Counted from the stretch's first letter, positions 1 to 6,080 are shown. The stretch is 7,370 nt of DNA from JBEIDK01 sp040383485 (GCA_040383485.1 JBEIDK010000155.1:1-7370), one strand, 5' to 3'. Notes: generated from the letters alone by a model not told the origin. Program-made: numbers and translations.

Positions 1-696
1 TTCTACTATACACCTCACATCATAAAAAAGATTGGCAAGTCGGACGAACATTCGAAAAAGTTTAAAACAAAAAATTATACAACTGTTGCACCTTCAATGT
101 TTGATTTGGTTTATGATGGTATGCAAGATGTTGTAGAACGCGGCACTGCTGCTGGAGCAAGAGTGCCAGGAATAGCCATTTTAGGAAAAACAGGAACTGC
201 CCAAAATCCGCATGGTAAGGACCACTCATTGTTTGTTGCATTTGCTCCGCGTGATAATCCTAAAATTGCTATAGGACTAATGGTCGAAAATGGTGGTTGG
301 GGAGCAAGCTGGGCTGCACCTATTGGAACCTTAATGATTGAAAAATACTTAAATGATACAGTTATTCGTGCGGCATTAGAAAAAAGAATGATGGAAGGTG
401 TGGTATATCCTCCTCACTACAAGAAAATTAATGATGATGAACTTATCATTGCAACTACAAAAAAAGACACCATAAAAAAGAATATTTCAAAAAAAGAAAC
501 AATATCAAAAACTAAGGATTCAAAAGTTGTTTCTAATAAAAAAGATACCACAAAAAGAAGTAACATTAAAAAAGAAACTGCGTTAAAGCCAAAAAACACC
601 AAGGTTGAAACAAGTAAAAAAGACACTATAAAAAAGAGAATTAAAAAAAACGAAACTGCCATAAAACCTAAAGAAACTAAAGTTGATAGCAAATAG
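1..696 (+). CDS. mrdA: Penicillin-binding protein 2 (peptidoglycan transpeptidase), 3' part only
   Basis: This is the C-terminal 231 codons of a PBP2-type transpeptidase; the reading frame is open from base 1, so the start lies outside the window and the ATG at 97 is internal. PBP2 cross-links peptidoglycan in the periplasm during cell elongation, working with RodA and MreBCD. The KTGTAQ box (187-204), which is the conserved third motif of the penicillin-binding fold, is followed by HSLFVAFAP and by GGWGASWAAPIGTLMIEKYL, the usual end of the MrdA transpeptidase domain. The catalytic SxxK and SxN motifs would lie upstream. After about residue 153 of the visible part the protein continues into a low-complexity, lysine-rich tail of three 26-residue repeats up to the stop at 694-696. 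rodA, often next to mrdA in this phylum, is not directly downstream; the next gene is convergent. Family assignment is secure; the role of the tail is unknown. Confidence 0.93.
   Translation, partial: FYYTPHIIKKIGKSDEHSKKFKTKNYTTVAPSMFDLVYDGMQDVVERGTAAGARVPGIAILGKTGTAQNPHGKDHSLFVAFAPRDNPKIAIGLMVENGGWGASWAAPIGTLMIEKYLNDTVIRAALEKRMMEGVVYPPHYKKINDDELIIATTKKDTIKKNISKKETISKTKDSKVVSNKKDTTKRSNIKKETALKPKNTKVETSKKDTIKKRIKKNETAIKPKETKVDSK
460..693 (+). repeat. Three tandem 78-bp units coding a lysine-rich PBP2 tail
   Basis: Three in-frame units of exactly 26 codons fill the last part of the PBP2 gene: 460-537, 538-615 and 616-693. Each begins KKDT and continues with a KKxT or KNET segment and a K-x-K-x-[ST]-K-V segment; units two and three agree best (ETAxKPKxTKV). 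The DNA copies have diverged more than the residue pattern, which suggests old duplications kept under selection for a basic, Ser/Thr/Lys-rich tail. Such a tail on the periplasmic side could bind anionic cell-wall polymers; that is inference. Confidence 0.85.
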
Positions 697-924
697 ATTT
701 AACAAGGATATAACGACATTTTAAGGCTATAAAAAAGGTTGTGTGTAGAGCTTAAATGCAATCAATTTATTGTAAGGAATTAATTCTATTTCATGGTCAA
801 AATAGCGTACCCTATTTCAAGGTTATTCCTTATATTATGTTGTTGCGGAAACAAGGTGCTTGAGATAGCAACAAAAATATAAATCACAGATTTTTATTTA
901 GTTCTGAATAGCTACTAACTACTC

Positions 925-1641
925 TTAGCGCAAAGAACTGGTAATCAAACTCCCCTCAATCTCTAAACCATTTACATCAGTAGTAAGCACCTCACTCATA
1001 TAATCAAAAAATGGACGCATGTTCTTAAATGTTTCATTTACTTTAATTAAAAAATCAGCACTCATTACTTCTTTGTTGGTAAAGTTTTTTATCAATAAAA
1101 ATTGTTTGTATCGCAATAAATCAATAGCTACATCGTTGGCATCAAAACCTTTTGGTGTTGTTTTTAATTGTTCGCCTTGTATAGTGCCAAAGTTGTTTAC
1201 GAACGCTTTACTTTTCAATATTTTTCTTAAGGGTGCGGCATCAAAAGCAAACTCATCTCTAATGCGTTTAATATCTTCGTTGTTTGGACCCCAAAAACCA
1301 CCTGCAATAAAACTGTTATTGGGTTGGATATGAAAATAATAACCACCTCTACGTTGCTTGCTTGCCCTCTTAAATCCAGCACTCCAATTTGTTTTGTAAG
1401 GTGTTTTGTTTTTCGAAAATCGCGTGTCGCGATAGATGCGATGCAGGCTTTTTTTGCCCGAAGTAGTTTCAATTACATCGTGCAAATTCATTTTTTGCAA
1501 TAGGGCTTCTGCAAATTGCGCAATGCTATTTTGTTCTATTTCAAATTCATTTTTATTTGTATTAAACCACTCTCTATTGTTGTTTTTACTTAGTAAGTTT
1601 AAAAACTCTAAACTGGATTTAGGTATTATTACTTGCTGCAT
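925..1641 (-). CDS. DUF2461 / TIGR02453 family protein
   Basis: A 238-residue soluble protein recognised as the DUF2461 (TIGR02453) family, which is common in Bacteroidota and has no established biochemical role. Family hallmarks visible are the N-terminal FLNLLSKNNNREWFNTNK (about residues 13-30), a segment SLHRIYRDTRFSKNKTPYKTN (about 65-85; the R-x-x-RDxRFSxxKxPYK pattern is the most diagnostic part), then GYYFHIQPNN and GGFWGPNNEDIKRIRDE. Length fits the family (about 220-240 residues). No signal peptide or membrane helix is seen. The start ATG (1639-1641) has only an A/T-rich leader. It lies 59 bp downstream of the response-regulator gene on the same strand, so it could be read through from that operon, although a separate promoter in the gap cannot be excluded. 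Nothing links its function to the signalling genes apart from position. Confidence 0.9.
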   Translation of the reverse strand: MQQVIIPKSSLEFLNLLSKNNNREWFNTNKNEFEIEQNSIAQFAEALLQKMNLHDVIETTSGKKSLHRIYRDTRFSKNKTPYKTNWSAGFKRASKQRRGGYYFHIQPNNSFIAGGFWGPNNEDIKRIRDEFAFDAAPLRKILKSKAFVNNFGTIQGEQLKTTPKGFDANDVAIDLLRYKQFLLIKNFTNKEVMSADFLIKVNETFKNMRPFFDYMSEVLTTDVNGLEIEGSLITSSLR

Positions 1642-1700
1642 TTTTAATTGAATTTTACTTTGTAAACAAACTTTAATTTTATGGACATTTATAAGTACAA

Positions 1701-2351
1701 TTAAATTTTATAGTCATCATTTAGGTAACCATGTTTTTCGGCATAAACTGCTAAGGCAACAGCGTTTTTGCAATTGGTTTTTTCAAGAATATGTTTCTTA
1801 TGCCATTCAATAGCTTTTTTTGAGATGTTGCATTTGTCGGCAATTTCGGAACCTGTTAAGCCCTTACATAACAATCTTAGTATTTCTATTTCACGCTCAT
1901 TTAATATGCTATTAATACTCTTTAGCGGTATGTTTTTTTTTATTAATGACTCGGTTACTTCTGCAGGTATAAATAATTTACCTTTCATTACACTTTCAAT
2001 GGCGTCTTTCAAAAATTCATCGCCTGAGTTTTTAAACAAATAAGCGTGCACCCCAACTTCAAACATTGCCTCTATATTATGTTTGTCATCATGTGTTGAC
2101 ATGCAAATAATTTTTGTTTGTTGGTGTTTGGTTCCAATTTCTATTGCGGTTGTTTTACCATTCATAATAGGCATGTTAATATCTAAGAAAACAATAGCAT
2201 ACTTATCCGTGCTCAATAAATCCAGTACCATTTTACCATTCTCGGCATGTGTTATTTTTCCAATTTTAAAATCAAAATCAATCCGTTCAATGGCACGTTG
2301 CAGTCCTTCTCTAAACAATTTATGGTCATCGGCAATAATTATTTTTATCAT
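1701..2351 (-). CDS. NarL/LuxR-family response regulator
   Basis: A 216-residue two-component response regulator, cytoplasmic and probably DNA binding. The receiver domain spans about residues 1-120: acidic pair D8/D9 in IIIADDHKLFREG, phosphoacceptor D57 in VFLDINMP, S85/T86 in CMSTHDD, and K107 in YLFKNSG. The LuxR-type helix-turn-helix covers about 148-210, with NEREIEILRLLCKGLTGSEI and the recognition region ISKKAIEWHKKHILEK. The usual family text at this point is TVxxHxxxI; here it is AIEWHKKHI, close to the pattern common in Bacteroidota. The gene starts 15 nt after the stop of the histidine kinase gene and is surely its partner. It probably regulates transcription when phosphorylated by that kinase; target genes cannot be told from the window. 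Confidence 0.95.
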   Translation of the reverse strand: MIKIIIADDHKLFREGLQRAIERIDFDFKIGKITHAENGKMVLDLLSTDKYAIVFLDINMPIMNGKTTAIEIGTKHQQTKIICMSTHDDKHNIEAMFEVGVHAYLFKNSGDEFLKDAIESVMKGKLFIPAEVTESLIKKNIPLKSINSILNEREIEILRLLCKGLTGSEIADKCNISKKAIEWHKKHILEKTNCKNAVALAVYAEKHGYLNDDYKI

Positions 2352-2366
2352 AAATTTTCTTGAATC

Positions 2367-3122
2367 TTAACTCTTAATTTTTAATTCAATTAGGTAGGAG
2401 GTACCTTCGTTATTACTTTCTAATTTATAGGTTCCATTCATCATCCTTATACGCGCATTCAGCGATTTTAATCCAAATCCTTGTTTTAATGCAATGCTAT
2501 TTACATCAAACCCACAACCATCATCATCATATTCTATTTGTATCGTATTCTCTTTAAAATAAATTGTAATAAAAATTTCTTGGGCGTTGGCATGTTTGTA
2601 GGTATTATTCAATAGTTCTTGAAAAATACGAAACACATTTTGTAATGAGCTATCGTTTAAAGCTGTTACCTGGCCATAGTGTACAATATTTATTTTTAAA
2701 CCAATTTTTTCATAATTAGTTTTAATTTCTTCTAAGGCAAGTAATAAACCTTTTTCTAATAATTTATGAGAGGTAAGGTTGGCAACCATCTCATTCATAT
2801 CAATTTTTATTTGAAAAATAGAATTTTCAATTGCCGAAATAGATTGTTGAATAAATTCTAGGTTGTTTGATTTTGTAATGGCTTGGGTTTCTAATTTTAT
2901 TGAATTAATAAAGCCTCCAAAGTTATCGTGCAAATCGCTGGCTATGCGGTACCTTTCTTTTTCTTGGGTTTCAATAATGGTATGCAACATTTTTTTTTGT
3001 GCTGCTTCTTTGCTTCGTATGTTTTTTATGATGGATAGCATCAAAAAAATAACAATAAGGGCACTGCCTGCGGTGAGTATTAAGAGTATAACAAATAGTT
3101 TTTCCGACGAGAATTGTACCAC
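2367..3122 (-). CDS. Single-helix sensor histidine kinase, HisKA_3 type
   Basis: A 251-residue membrane-bound histidine kinase of the NarX/DesK-like HisKA_3 class. One membrane helix is seen at about residues 9-33 and there is no extracytoplasmic sensor domain. The phosphoacceptor is H65 in RIASDLHDNFGG. The HATPase_c domain has the N box at 169-173 (QELLNNTYKHA), the G1 box DDDGCGF (199-205) and the G2 box GFGLKSLNARI (215-225). The likely start is GTG at 3120-3122, since a stop codon in the same frame lies only 24 nt further upstream and no ATG comes before the membrane helix. This start puts the first 43 nt inside the upstream gene, suggesting translational coupling. As the kinase has almost no sensory part, the overlapping seven-helix protein may supply input. 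The partner regulator is encoded 15 nt downstream. Confidence 0.93.
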   Translation of the reverse strand: MVQFSSEKLFVILLILTAGSALIVIFLMLSIIKNIRSKEAAQKKMLHTIIETQEKERYRIASDLHDNFGGFINSIKLETQAITKSNNLEFIQQSISAIENSIFQIKIDMNEMVANLTSHKLLEKGLLLALEEIKTNYEKIGLKINIVHYGQVTALNDSSLQNVFRIFQELLNNTYKHANAQEIFITIYFKENTIQIEYDDDGCGFDVNSIALKQGFGLKSLNARIRMMNGTYKLESNNEGTSYLIELKIKS

Positions 3123-3739
3123 AAACTGAGCATTAATATAATGTTAGATATTATGTTGATGATTGAATGTACTAGCCAAATCTCACTATTTACCAATAAC
3201 TTTTTATTATTAAGCATTAAGTTTGAGATTCCGAAAACAAACAACGTGACGCTAAAATAAAAAAATTTGGAGGTGATGTATATAAATTTAGAGTTTTTTA
3301 AAATATCAATTTCTGTTTCGTTGCTAATGCTAAGCATGGCAATACCGCTAAACAGTACTATAATTAAAGACTCAACACTGCGTAAAAGGTAGTTGAATCT
3401 ATTAAAATGAATGTAAAAAAAAGTAGTGGCAATCCATAAAAGTGCGTAGAGGGCAATTGCAGGATAAATAAACTTTTTGGCTGTACGATTTGAAATTAAT
3501 AATTTAAGAATCAGTATGGTCCAAACACCCTCGATTAACACATAACTATTGTAAATAATTACGTTATGTATTTTAAATATCGTCATAATTAATGCCGTTG
3601 TTTCAATTAAAAACTCTAGGCATATATATGCGAATATTTGGCGGAATAGCTTGTCAAGTTTCGAATAGTATTTAACCCCAACAATAAATGGAAGTATAAT
3701 GCTAGCGTATGATGAGTATATAAAAAATTTGTTGAGCAT
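3080..3739 (-). CDS. Seven-helix membrane protein, candidate sensor partner of the kinase
   Basis: A 219-residue hydrophobic protein with about seven predicted membrane segments (by eye near residues 6-24, 34-55, 63-84, 90-110, 118-138, 150-175 and 185-207), short loops, and a basic C-terminus (NSRRKNYLL) suggesting a cytoplasmic end. I do not recognise a named family. It is the first gene of a minus-strand operon and overlaps the histidine kinase gene by 43 nt; kinase and regulator follow directly. Placement suggests that it senses a membrane or outside signal and passes it to the one-helix kinase, much as seven-helix sensory domains are fused to kinases in other proteins; that role is inferred from context only. 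The start ATG is at 3737-3739 and has an A/T-rich leader without a clear Shine-Dalgarno site. Confidence 0.8.
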   Translation of the reverse strand: MLNKFFIYSSYASIILPFIVGVKYYSKLDKLFRQIFAYICLEFLIETTALIMTIFKIHNVIIYNSYVLIEGVWTILILKLLISNRTAKKFIYPAIALYALLWIATTFFYIHFNRFNYLLRSVESLIIVLFSGIAMLSISNETEIDILKNSKFIYITSKFFYFSVTLFVFGISNLMLNNKKLLVNSEIWLVHSIINIISNIILMLSLWYNSRRKNYLLYS

Positions 3740-3873
3740 AGTATTTTAAGAGCTTTAACTTAAAGGCTAGAAATAAATTGAAAAAGTAGTAAAATTTAAT
3801 ATTTATGGTGCTTTATAAGAGGTTTATAAATTTCAATTTTATAGGGTAGGCTCTATTGTATTTTAAAACCTCC

Positions 3874-3904
3874 ATTTCAATACCATTTTTAATGGCATTG
3901 AAAT
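3874..3904 (-). terminator. 14-bp hairpin, probable transcription end of the small cysteine protein gene
   Basis: Arms 3874-3887 and 3891-3904 pair over 14 positions around a 3-nt loop. On the plus strand one pair (3882/3896) is an A-C mismatch, but in minus-strand RNA it becomes a G-U wobble, so the stem is unbroken only in minus-strand transcripts. It starts about 46 nt after the stop of the 99-residue gene on that strand. The U-rich tract is poor (GGAGGUUUUAAAAU follows), so it may be a weak terminator or an RNA-stabilising stem. Confidence 0.55.
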
Positions 3905-3950
3905 GTAAGGCAATAATGAATTAATAATTATGGTGTGAGTATAAATAAAA

Positions 3951-4250
3951 TCAACTATTCAAAGTATTTGCATTTCCGCAATTTTCAGGACAAGGAGATG
4001 AAAGGTCCATTATTAAATTAAGCATATCGTTGCCATTCTCATCAATGCCAACTAGCACTAACTGCTGCTTACCTTCAGCATCTAAACCATAATAGTACCT
4101 TATGCCTGTGCAGCCGCTTTGGTTTAATAAGTCGGTAAAAACATCAGTTGGGTAACAGCCTCCCAACCTAGGGTTTGCGCCGCTTTGGCGGCGGTAATTA
4201 CTTGTTAGTTTGCTAGCTGCTGCTAAGCTAATTTCGTGTGCATTTGCCAT
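3951..4250 (-). CDS. Small four-cysteine protein of unknown function
   Basis: A 99-residue soluble protein with no signal peptide or membrane helix. It starts MANAHEISLAAASKLTSNYR and has a central part GCTGIRYYYGLDAEGKQQLVLVGIDENGNDM with alternating hydrophobic strands. Cysteines are at positions 32, 47, 87 and 91, the last two in PCPENC near the C-terminus; they could bind a metal or form disulphides. I believe it resembles a widespread small Bacteroidota family with similar MANxHEI starts, RxYYGL cores and Cys-containing LNS ends, but this rests on memory and no function is known to me. The start ATG (4248-4250) lies about 60 nt from a good promoter match, and a hairpin follows the stop, so it is probably a one-gene transcript. 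The GC content is visibly higher than in the flanking spacers, supporting real coding. Confidence 0.82.
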   Translation of the reverse strand: MANAHEISLAAASKLTSNYRRQSGANPRLGGCYPTDVFTDLLNQSGCTGIRYYYGLDAEGKQQLVLVGIDENGNDMLNLIMDLSSPCPENCGNANTLNS

Positions 4251-4308
4251 AACTTTACTTTTTATTCCCTATTATATGGGTGCTTTATTAATGATTTTTA
4301 AATTGATT

Positions 4309-4338
4309 CAAAAGTAAAAAAAAGAGCCTCTTAAAAAA
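4309..4338 (-). promoter_or_regulatory. Bacteroidota-type promoter for the small four-cysteine protein
   Basis: Read on the minus strand, TACTTTTG (4316-4309) matches the Bacteroidota -7 consensus TAnnTTTG fully. A T-run about 19 nt upstream (4338-4333) matches the -33 TTTG element at three of four positions. The implied start site near 4303 would give a leader of about 50 nt. Only the -7 match is strong. Confidence 0.45.
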
Positions 4339-4444
4339 TAGGGCGATTCATTTTTTGATTATAATAAATTATTCATAAAACCTATTAAATGCCTTATTTA
4401 ATAATATATACAAGCATAGTAATAATGTCTTAGCCATTTCAAAT

Positions 4445-4497
4445 TATTAGGAAAAGTCCTAATAGATTGGATTTATAAATTAGGACTTTTCCTAATA
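4445..4497. repeat. Perfect 19-bp inverted repeat with nested palindromic arms
   Basis: Arms 4445-4463 and 4479-4497 are exact reverse complements separated by 15 nt. Each arm is itself a palindrome: ATTAGGA and TCCTAAT flank a 4-nt centre (AAAG in the left arm, CTTT in the right). The pairing resumes outside the arms with AAATT (4441-4445) and AATTT (4499-4503) if one base is bulged. On the plus strand a broken T-run (4501-4512) follows, so it could terminate transcription. The doubled dyad could equally be a pair of operator sites. No gene end on the plus strand lies upstream. Confidence 0.85.
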
Positions 4498-4517
4498 CAA
4501 TTTATTTTTTTTGACTA

Positions 4518-4717
4518 TATGTTTGTAATGAAAATTATTGATGCAATAATATAAAGGTAGGAATTGAAGTTCATTGAATAGTTGACGTTGAATTATATCA
4601 GTTGCTTTTGCAGGTAACAATAAAAAATATAGAACTATGAAAAACGGTTGATTGTTTATTTGGTTATAAAGCCCTATGTGCATATTTATTTGCGCTGCGG
4701 GCTTTATGATTTTTTTT
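4518..4717 (+). ncRNA. Possible small RNA or leader transcript between a -7 box and a terminator
   Basis: TATGTTTG at 4518-4525 is an exact TAnnTTTG match, without a good -33 element. It is followed by a hairpin with arms ATTATTG (4534-4540) and CAATAAT (4544-4550), and about 120 nt later by a rho-independent terminator ending near 4717. No plus-strand coding gene lies in between; only an 8-codon reading frame (4529-4555) is seen. This would make a transcript of about 185 nt, either a free small RNA or an attenuated leader of the 83-residue gene at 4760. No known RNA family is recognised. Confidence 0.3.
4666..4717 (+). terminator. Rho-independent terminator
   Basis: A 9-bp stem, ATAAAGCCC (4666-4674) with GGGCTTTAT (4699-4707), encloses a 24-nt loop and is followed after two bases by eight T residues (4710-4717). 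The T-run is on the plus strand, so it stops rightward transcription. No obvious rightward gene precedes it, which is the main reason to suspect a small transcript in 4518-4717. Confidence 0.65.
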
Positions 4718-4759
4718 CTTGAATGTAAAAAACAATAGTTAAAAAGTAAATGAAAAGTT

Positions 4760-5011
4760 ATGAAACGCTCAAAAAGAAAATTAACCAATCATAAAAAGAA
4801 CGCTAATATTAGTAATATGAATATGCAAGCCAATAATTACGATAGTAACAATGCAATAAATTTTGTTTCTAATAACACCAAAAATATCACTGCTGATGCT
4901 AAGGAATTAAGCAAACAGTTGCTCAACGAAGAACAACAGTTGTTGTTAGAAACTCAAAAGCAATTGCTGGCATTACTGAATATGAACCCTGAAGACCTAA
5001 ATAAGCTTTGA
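4760..5011 (+). CDS. Small Lys/Asn-rich protein with a C-terminal helix, unknown function
   Basis: An 83-residue reading frame starting at ATG 4760. The first 15 residues are strongly basic (MKRSKRKLTNHKKN), the middle is Asn-rich and probably disordered, and residues 45-83 form a likely amphipathic helix or coiled coil (for example AKELSKQLLNEEQQLLLETQ). The codon pattern in the second half looks genuine. No signal peptide, membrane helix or known domain is seen. It could bind nucleic acid or membranes through the basic end, but this is speculation. It starts 42 nt after the plus-strand terminator T-run, so it needs its own promoter or read-through. Its TGA stop (5009-5011) sits within the first GAATTTT unit of an intergenic repeat, so the repeat may have supplied the present stop. 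The opposite-strand frame over its start is less convincing. Confidence 0.55.
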   Translation: MKRSKRKLTNHKKNANISNMNMQANNYDSNNAINFVSNNTKNITADAKELSKQLLNEEQQLLLETQKQLLALLNMNPEDLNKL

Positions 5012-5134
5012 ATTTTGAACGGCAAAGCCCTCAACGGAGTTAATTACGAATTTTGAATTTTGAATTATGAACGGCAAAGCCCTCAACGAAGTTAAATACG
5101 AATTCTGAATTATGAATTATGAATTTTGAATATA
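5010..5134 (+). repeat. Composite repeat: two 31-nt units set in GAATTWT heptads
   Basis: Two copies of a 31-nt unit, 5017-5047 and 5069-5099, begin GAACGGCAAAGCCCTCAACG and continue with AGTTAA and TAC; they differ at two positions. The gaps hold 7-nt units of the form GAATTWT: one before the first copy (5010-5016), three between (5048-5068) and about five after the second (5100-5134). The period from copy to copy is 52 nt. GGCAAAGCC can form a tiny stem. The 31-nt unit is GC-richer than its surroundings, which marks it as a dispersed element, not simple drift. Confidence 0.85.
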
Positions 5135-5251
5135 AAAGCAATTACACTCTATGGGTGAACTGTTTGTAAAAAAAATAACACGCTACACAATCCTTCCCCC
5201 TTGTTTGTTTTACGAAATTGAAGTAAAATAGAATGGTGGTACTAATAGCGG

Positions 5252-5282
5252 CGCAACCCGAAAAGCCGAACAAGAAGTAGGG
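5252..5282 (+). repeat. 31-nt dispersed repeat, copy 1 (upstream of membrane protein gene)
   Basis: The unit is an 18-nt core, CGCAACCCGAAAAGCCGA, then two variable bases (AC here) and AAGAAGTAGGG. CGG precedes it at 5249-5251, giving CGGC...GCCG arms that could pair. The copy ends 15 nt before the start codon at 5298, so it lies in the leader of that gene. Confidence 0.85.
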
Positions 5283-5297
5283 AAGAAAAGAATAAGA

Positions 5298-5966
5298 ATG
5301 AAAGTTTCAGATATAGACAGCATATTACATTTATTGCAATCAATTTCAGTTTGGGGAATATTATTTTTGATGTTAATTATTCTACCAATTTATATAATTG
5401 GTTGGGCAGCAATTTTTAAACTTTTAAAATTAGATACAAACACTACAAAATTGTTTACTGGAGGTATAATCGTTTCGATAGTTATTTCATTAGTATTATT
5501 AAAAATAGGTATTGAAATGGACAAAAAGCTTAATACCGAAGCGTTGCAAATAAGTAACTATATTTTAGGACATTACAACGACTATTGGTTTCTTGATGAA
5601 ATAATTAAAGATAATAGGTACACTAATAAGGACAAATCATACTTTGATAATCTAATAGATAGGTTTCCTGATAAATTTACTATTGCATATGTATTAGATA
5701 AAAAAGTGTTACAGGTTATTGACTCAAATTCAATAATGAAATTAAAAAATAATATCCAAGAAATATTACCCGTAATACGTTCTGAGATAAAATCAAAAAT
5801 TGGAAAAGGCGCTACATCAAGCATAGATAGCCTGTATTTTACTGTTGACGAAAGAATTAGTTGGATTTTAATAGAAAAACTAGTAGTTACTTATCCAAAT
5901 GAATTTAAAATTACTAGTAATATGAAAAACGGAGTATCAAAAATTGAAATAACAAGAACAGAATAA
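5298..5966 (+). CDS. Two-helix membrane protein of unknown function
   Basis: A 222-residue protein that I cannot assign to a family. Two membrane helices are seen at about residues 17-40 and 53-72 with a short positively charged link (KLLKLDTNTTK), so both ends are probably on the same side, followed by a soluble domain of about 150 residues. That domain shows two similar short stretches, YFDNLIDRFPDKFTI (115-129) and LIEKLVVTYPNEFKI (191-205), which hints at an internal duplication. ATG 5298 is chosen because the hydrophobic helix begins soon after and the leader is A/G-rich (GGAAGAAAAG), unusual here and possibly a weak ribosome site. The gene is closely bracketed by copies of a 31-nt repeat, 15 nt before the start and 7 nt after the stop, which suggests an accessory or acquired gene. 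A weak promoter match lies at 5204-5236 (TTTG, then TAGAATGG). Confidence 0.8.
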   Translation: MKVSDIDSILHLLQSISVWGILFLMLIILPIYIIGWAAIFKLLKLDTNTTKLFTGGIIVSIVISLVLLKIGIEMDKKLNTEALQISNYILGHYNDYWFLDEIIKDNRYTNKDKSYFDNLIDRFPDKFTIAYVLDKKVLQVIDSNSIMKLKNNIQEILPVIRSEIKSKIGKGATSSIDSLYFTVDERISWILIEKLVVTYPNEFKITSNMKNGVSKIEITRTE

Positions 5967-5973
5967 ATAACAT

Positions 5974-6004
5974 CGCAACCCGAAAAGCCGAGTAAGAAGC
6001 AGAG
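5974..6004 (+). repeat. 31-nt dispersed repeat, copy 2 (after the membrane protein gene)
   Basis: The same 18-nt core as at 5252 is followed by GT as the variable pair and AAGAAGCAGAG (two changes). It starts 7 nt after the TAA stop of the membrane protein gene, in the same orientation as copy 1, and is followed by GAATTTT and GAATTAT heptads (6011-6024). Confidence 0.85.
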
Positions 6005-6010
6005 AAAAGG

Positions 6011-6070
6011 GAATTTTGAATTATGAATAAACCAACGTTATTCAAAATACAACATTTAAAATTCATAATT
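6011..6070. repeat. GAATTWT heptads in inverted arrangement
   Basis: Two heptads at 6011-6024 on the plus strand are followed by a 7-bp inverted repeat, TGAATAA (6024-6030) with TTATTCA (6038-6044), and then by the reverse complement of the heptad pattern (AAAATTCATAATT, 6058-6070). The same 7-nt units occur at 5010-5134. Confidence 0.6.
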
Positions 6071-6080
6071 ATATAAACGG

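Noticed and set aside
417..692. 91-residue minus-strand frame opposite the PBP2 tail
   Set aside because: It is the complement of the lysine-rich repeats, which yields a Phe/Leu/Ser-rich artefact; the plus-strand frame carries the PBP2 domain.
773..832. Inverted repeat TAAGGAAT / ATTCCTTA as a terminator between convergent genes
   Set aside because: Only 8 bp with a 44-nt gap and no T-run; too weak to call.
756..863. 35-codon plus-strand frame between mrdA and the DUF2461 gene
   Set aside because: It has a start and stop but no recognisable domain or leader signal, and a frame of this length is expected by chance.
4492..4788. 98-residue minus-strand frame across the gene-poor region
   Set aside because: It crosses the terminator and the palindrome, has low-complexity Phe/Leu/Tyr/Asn-rich composition, and overlaps the start of the plus-strand gene.
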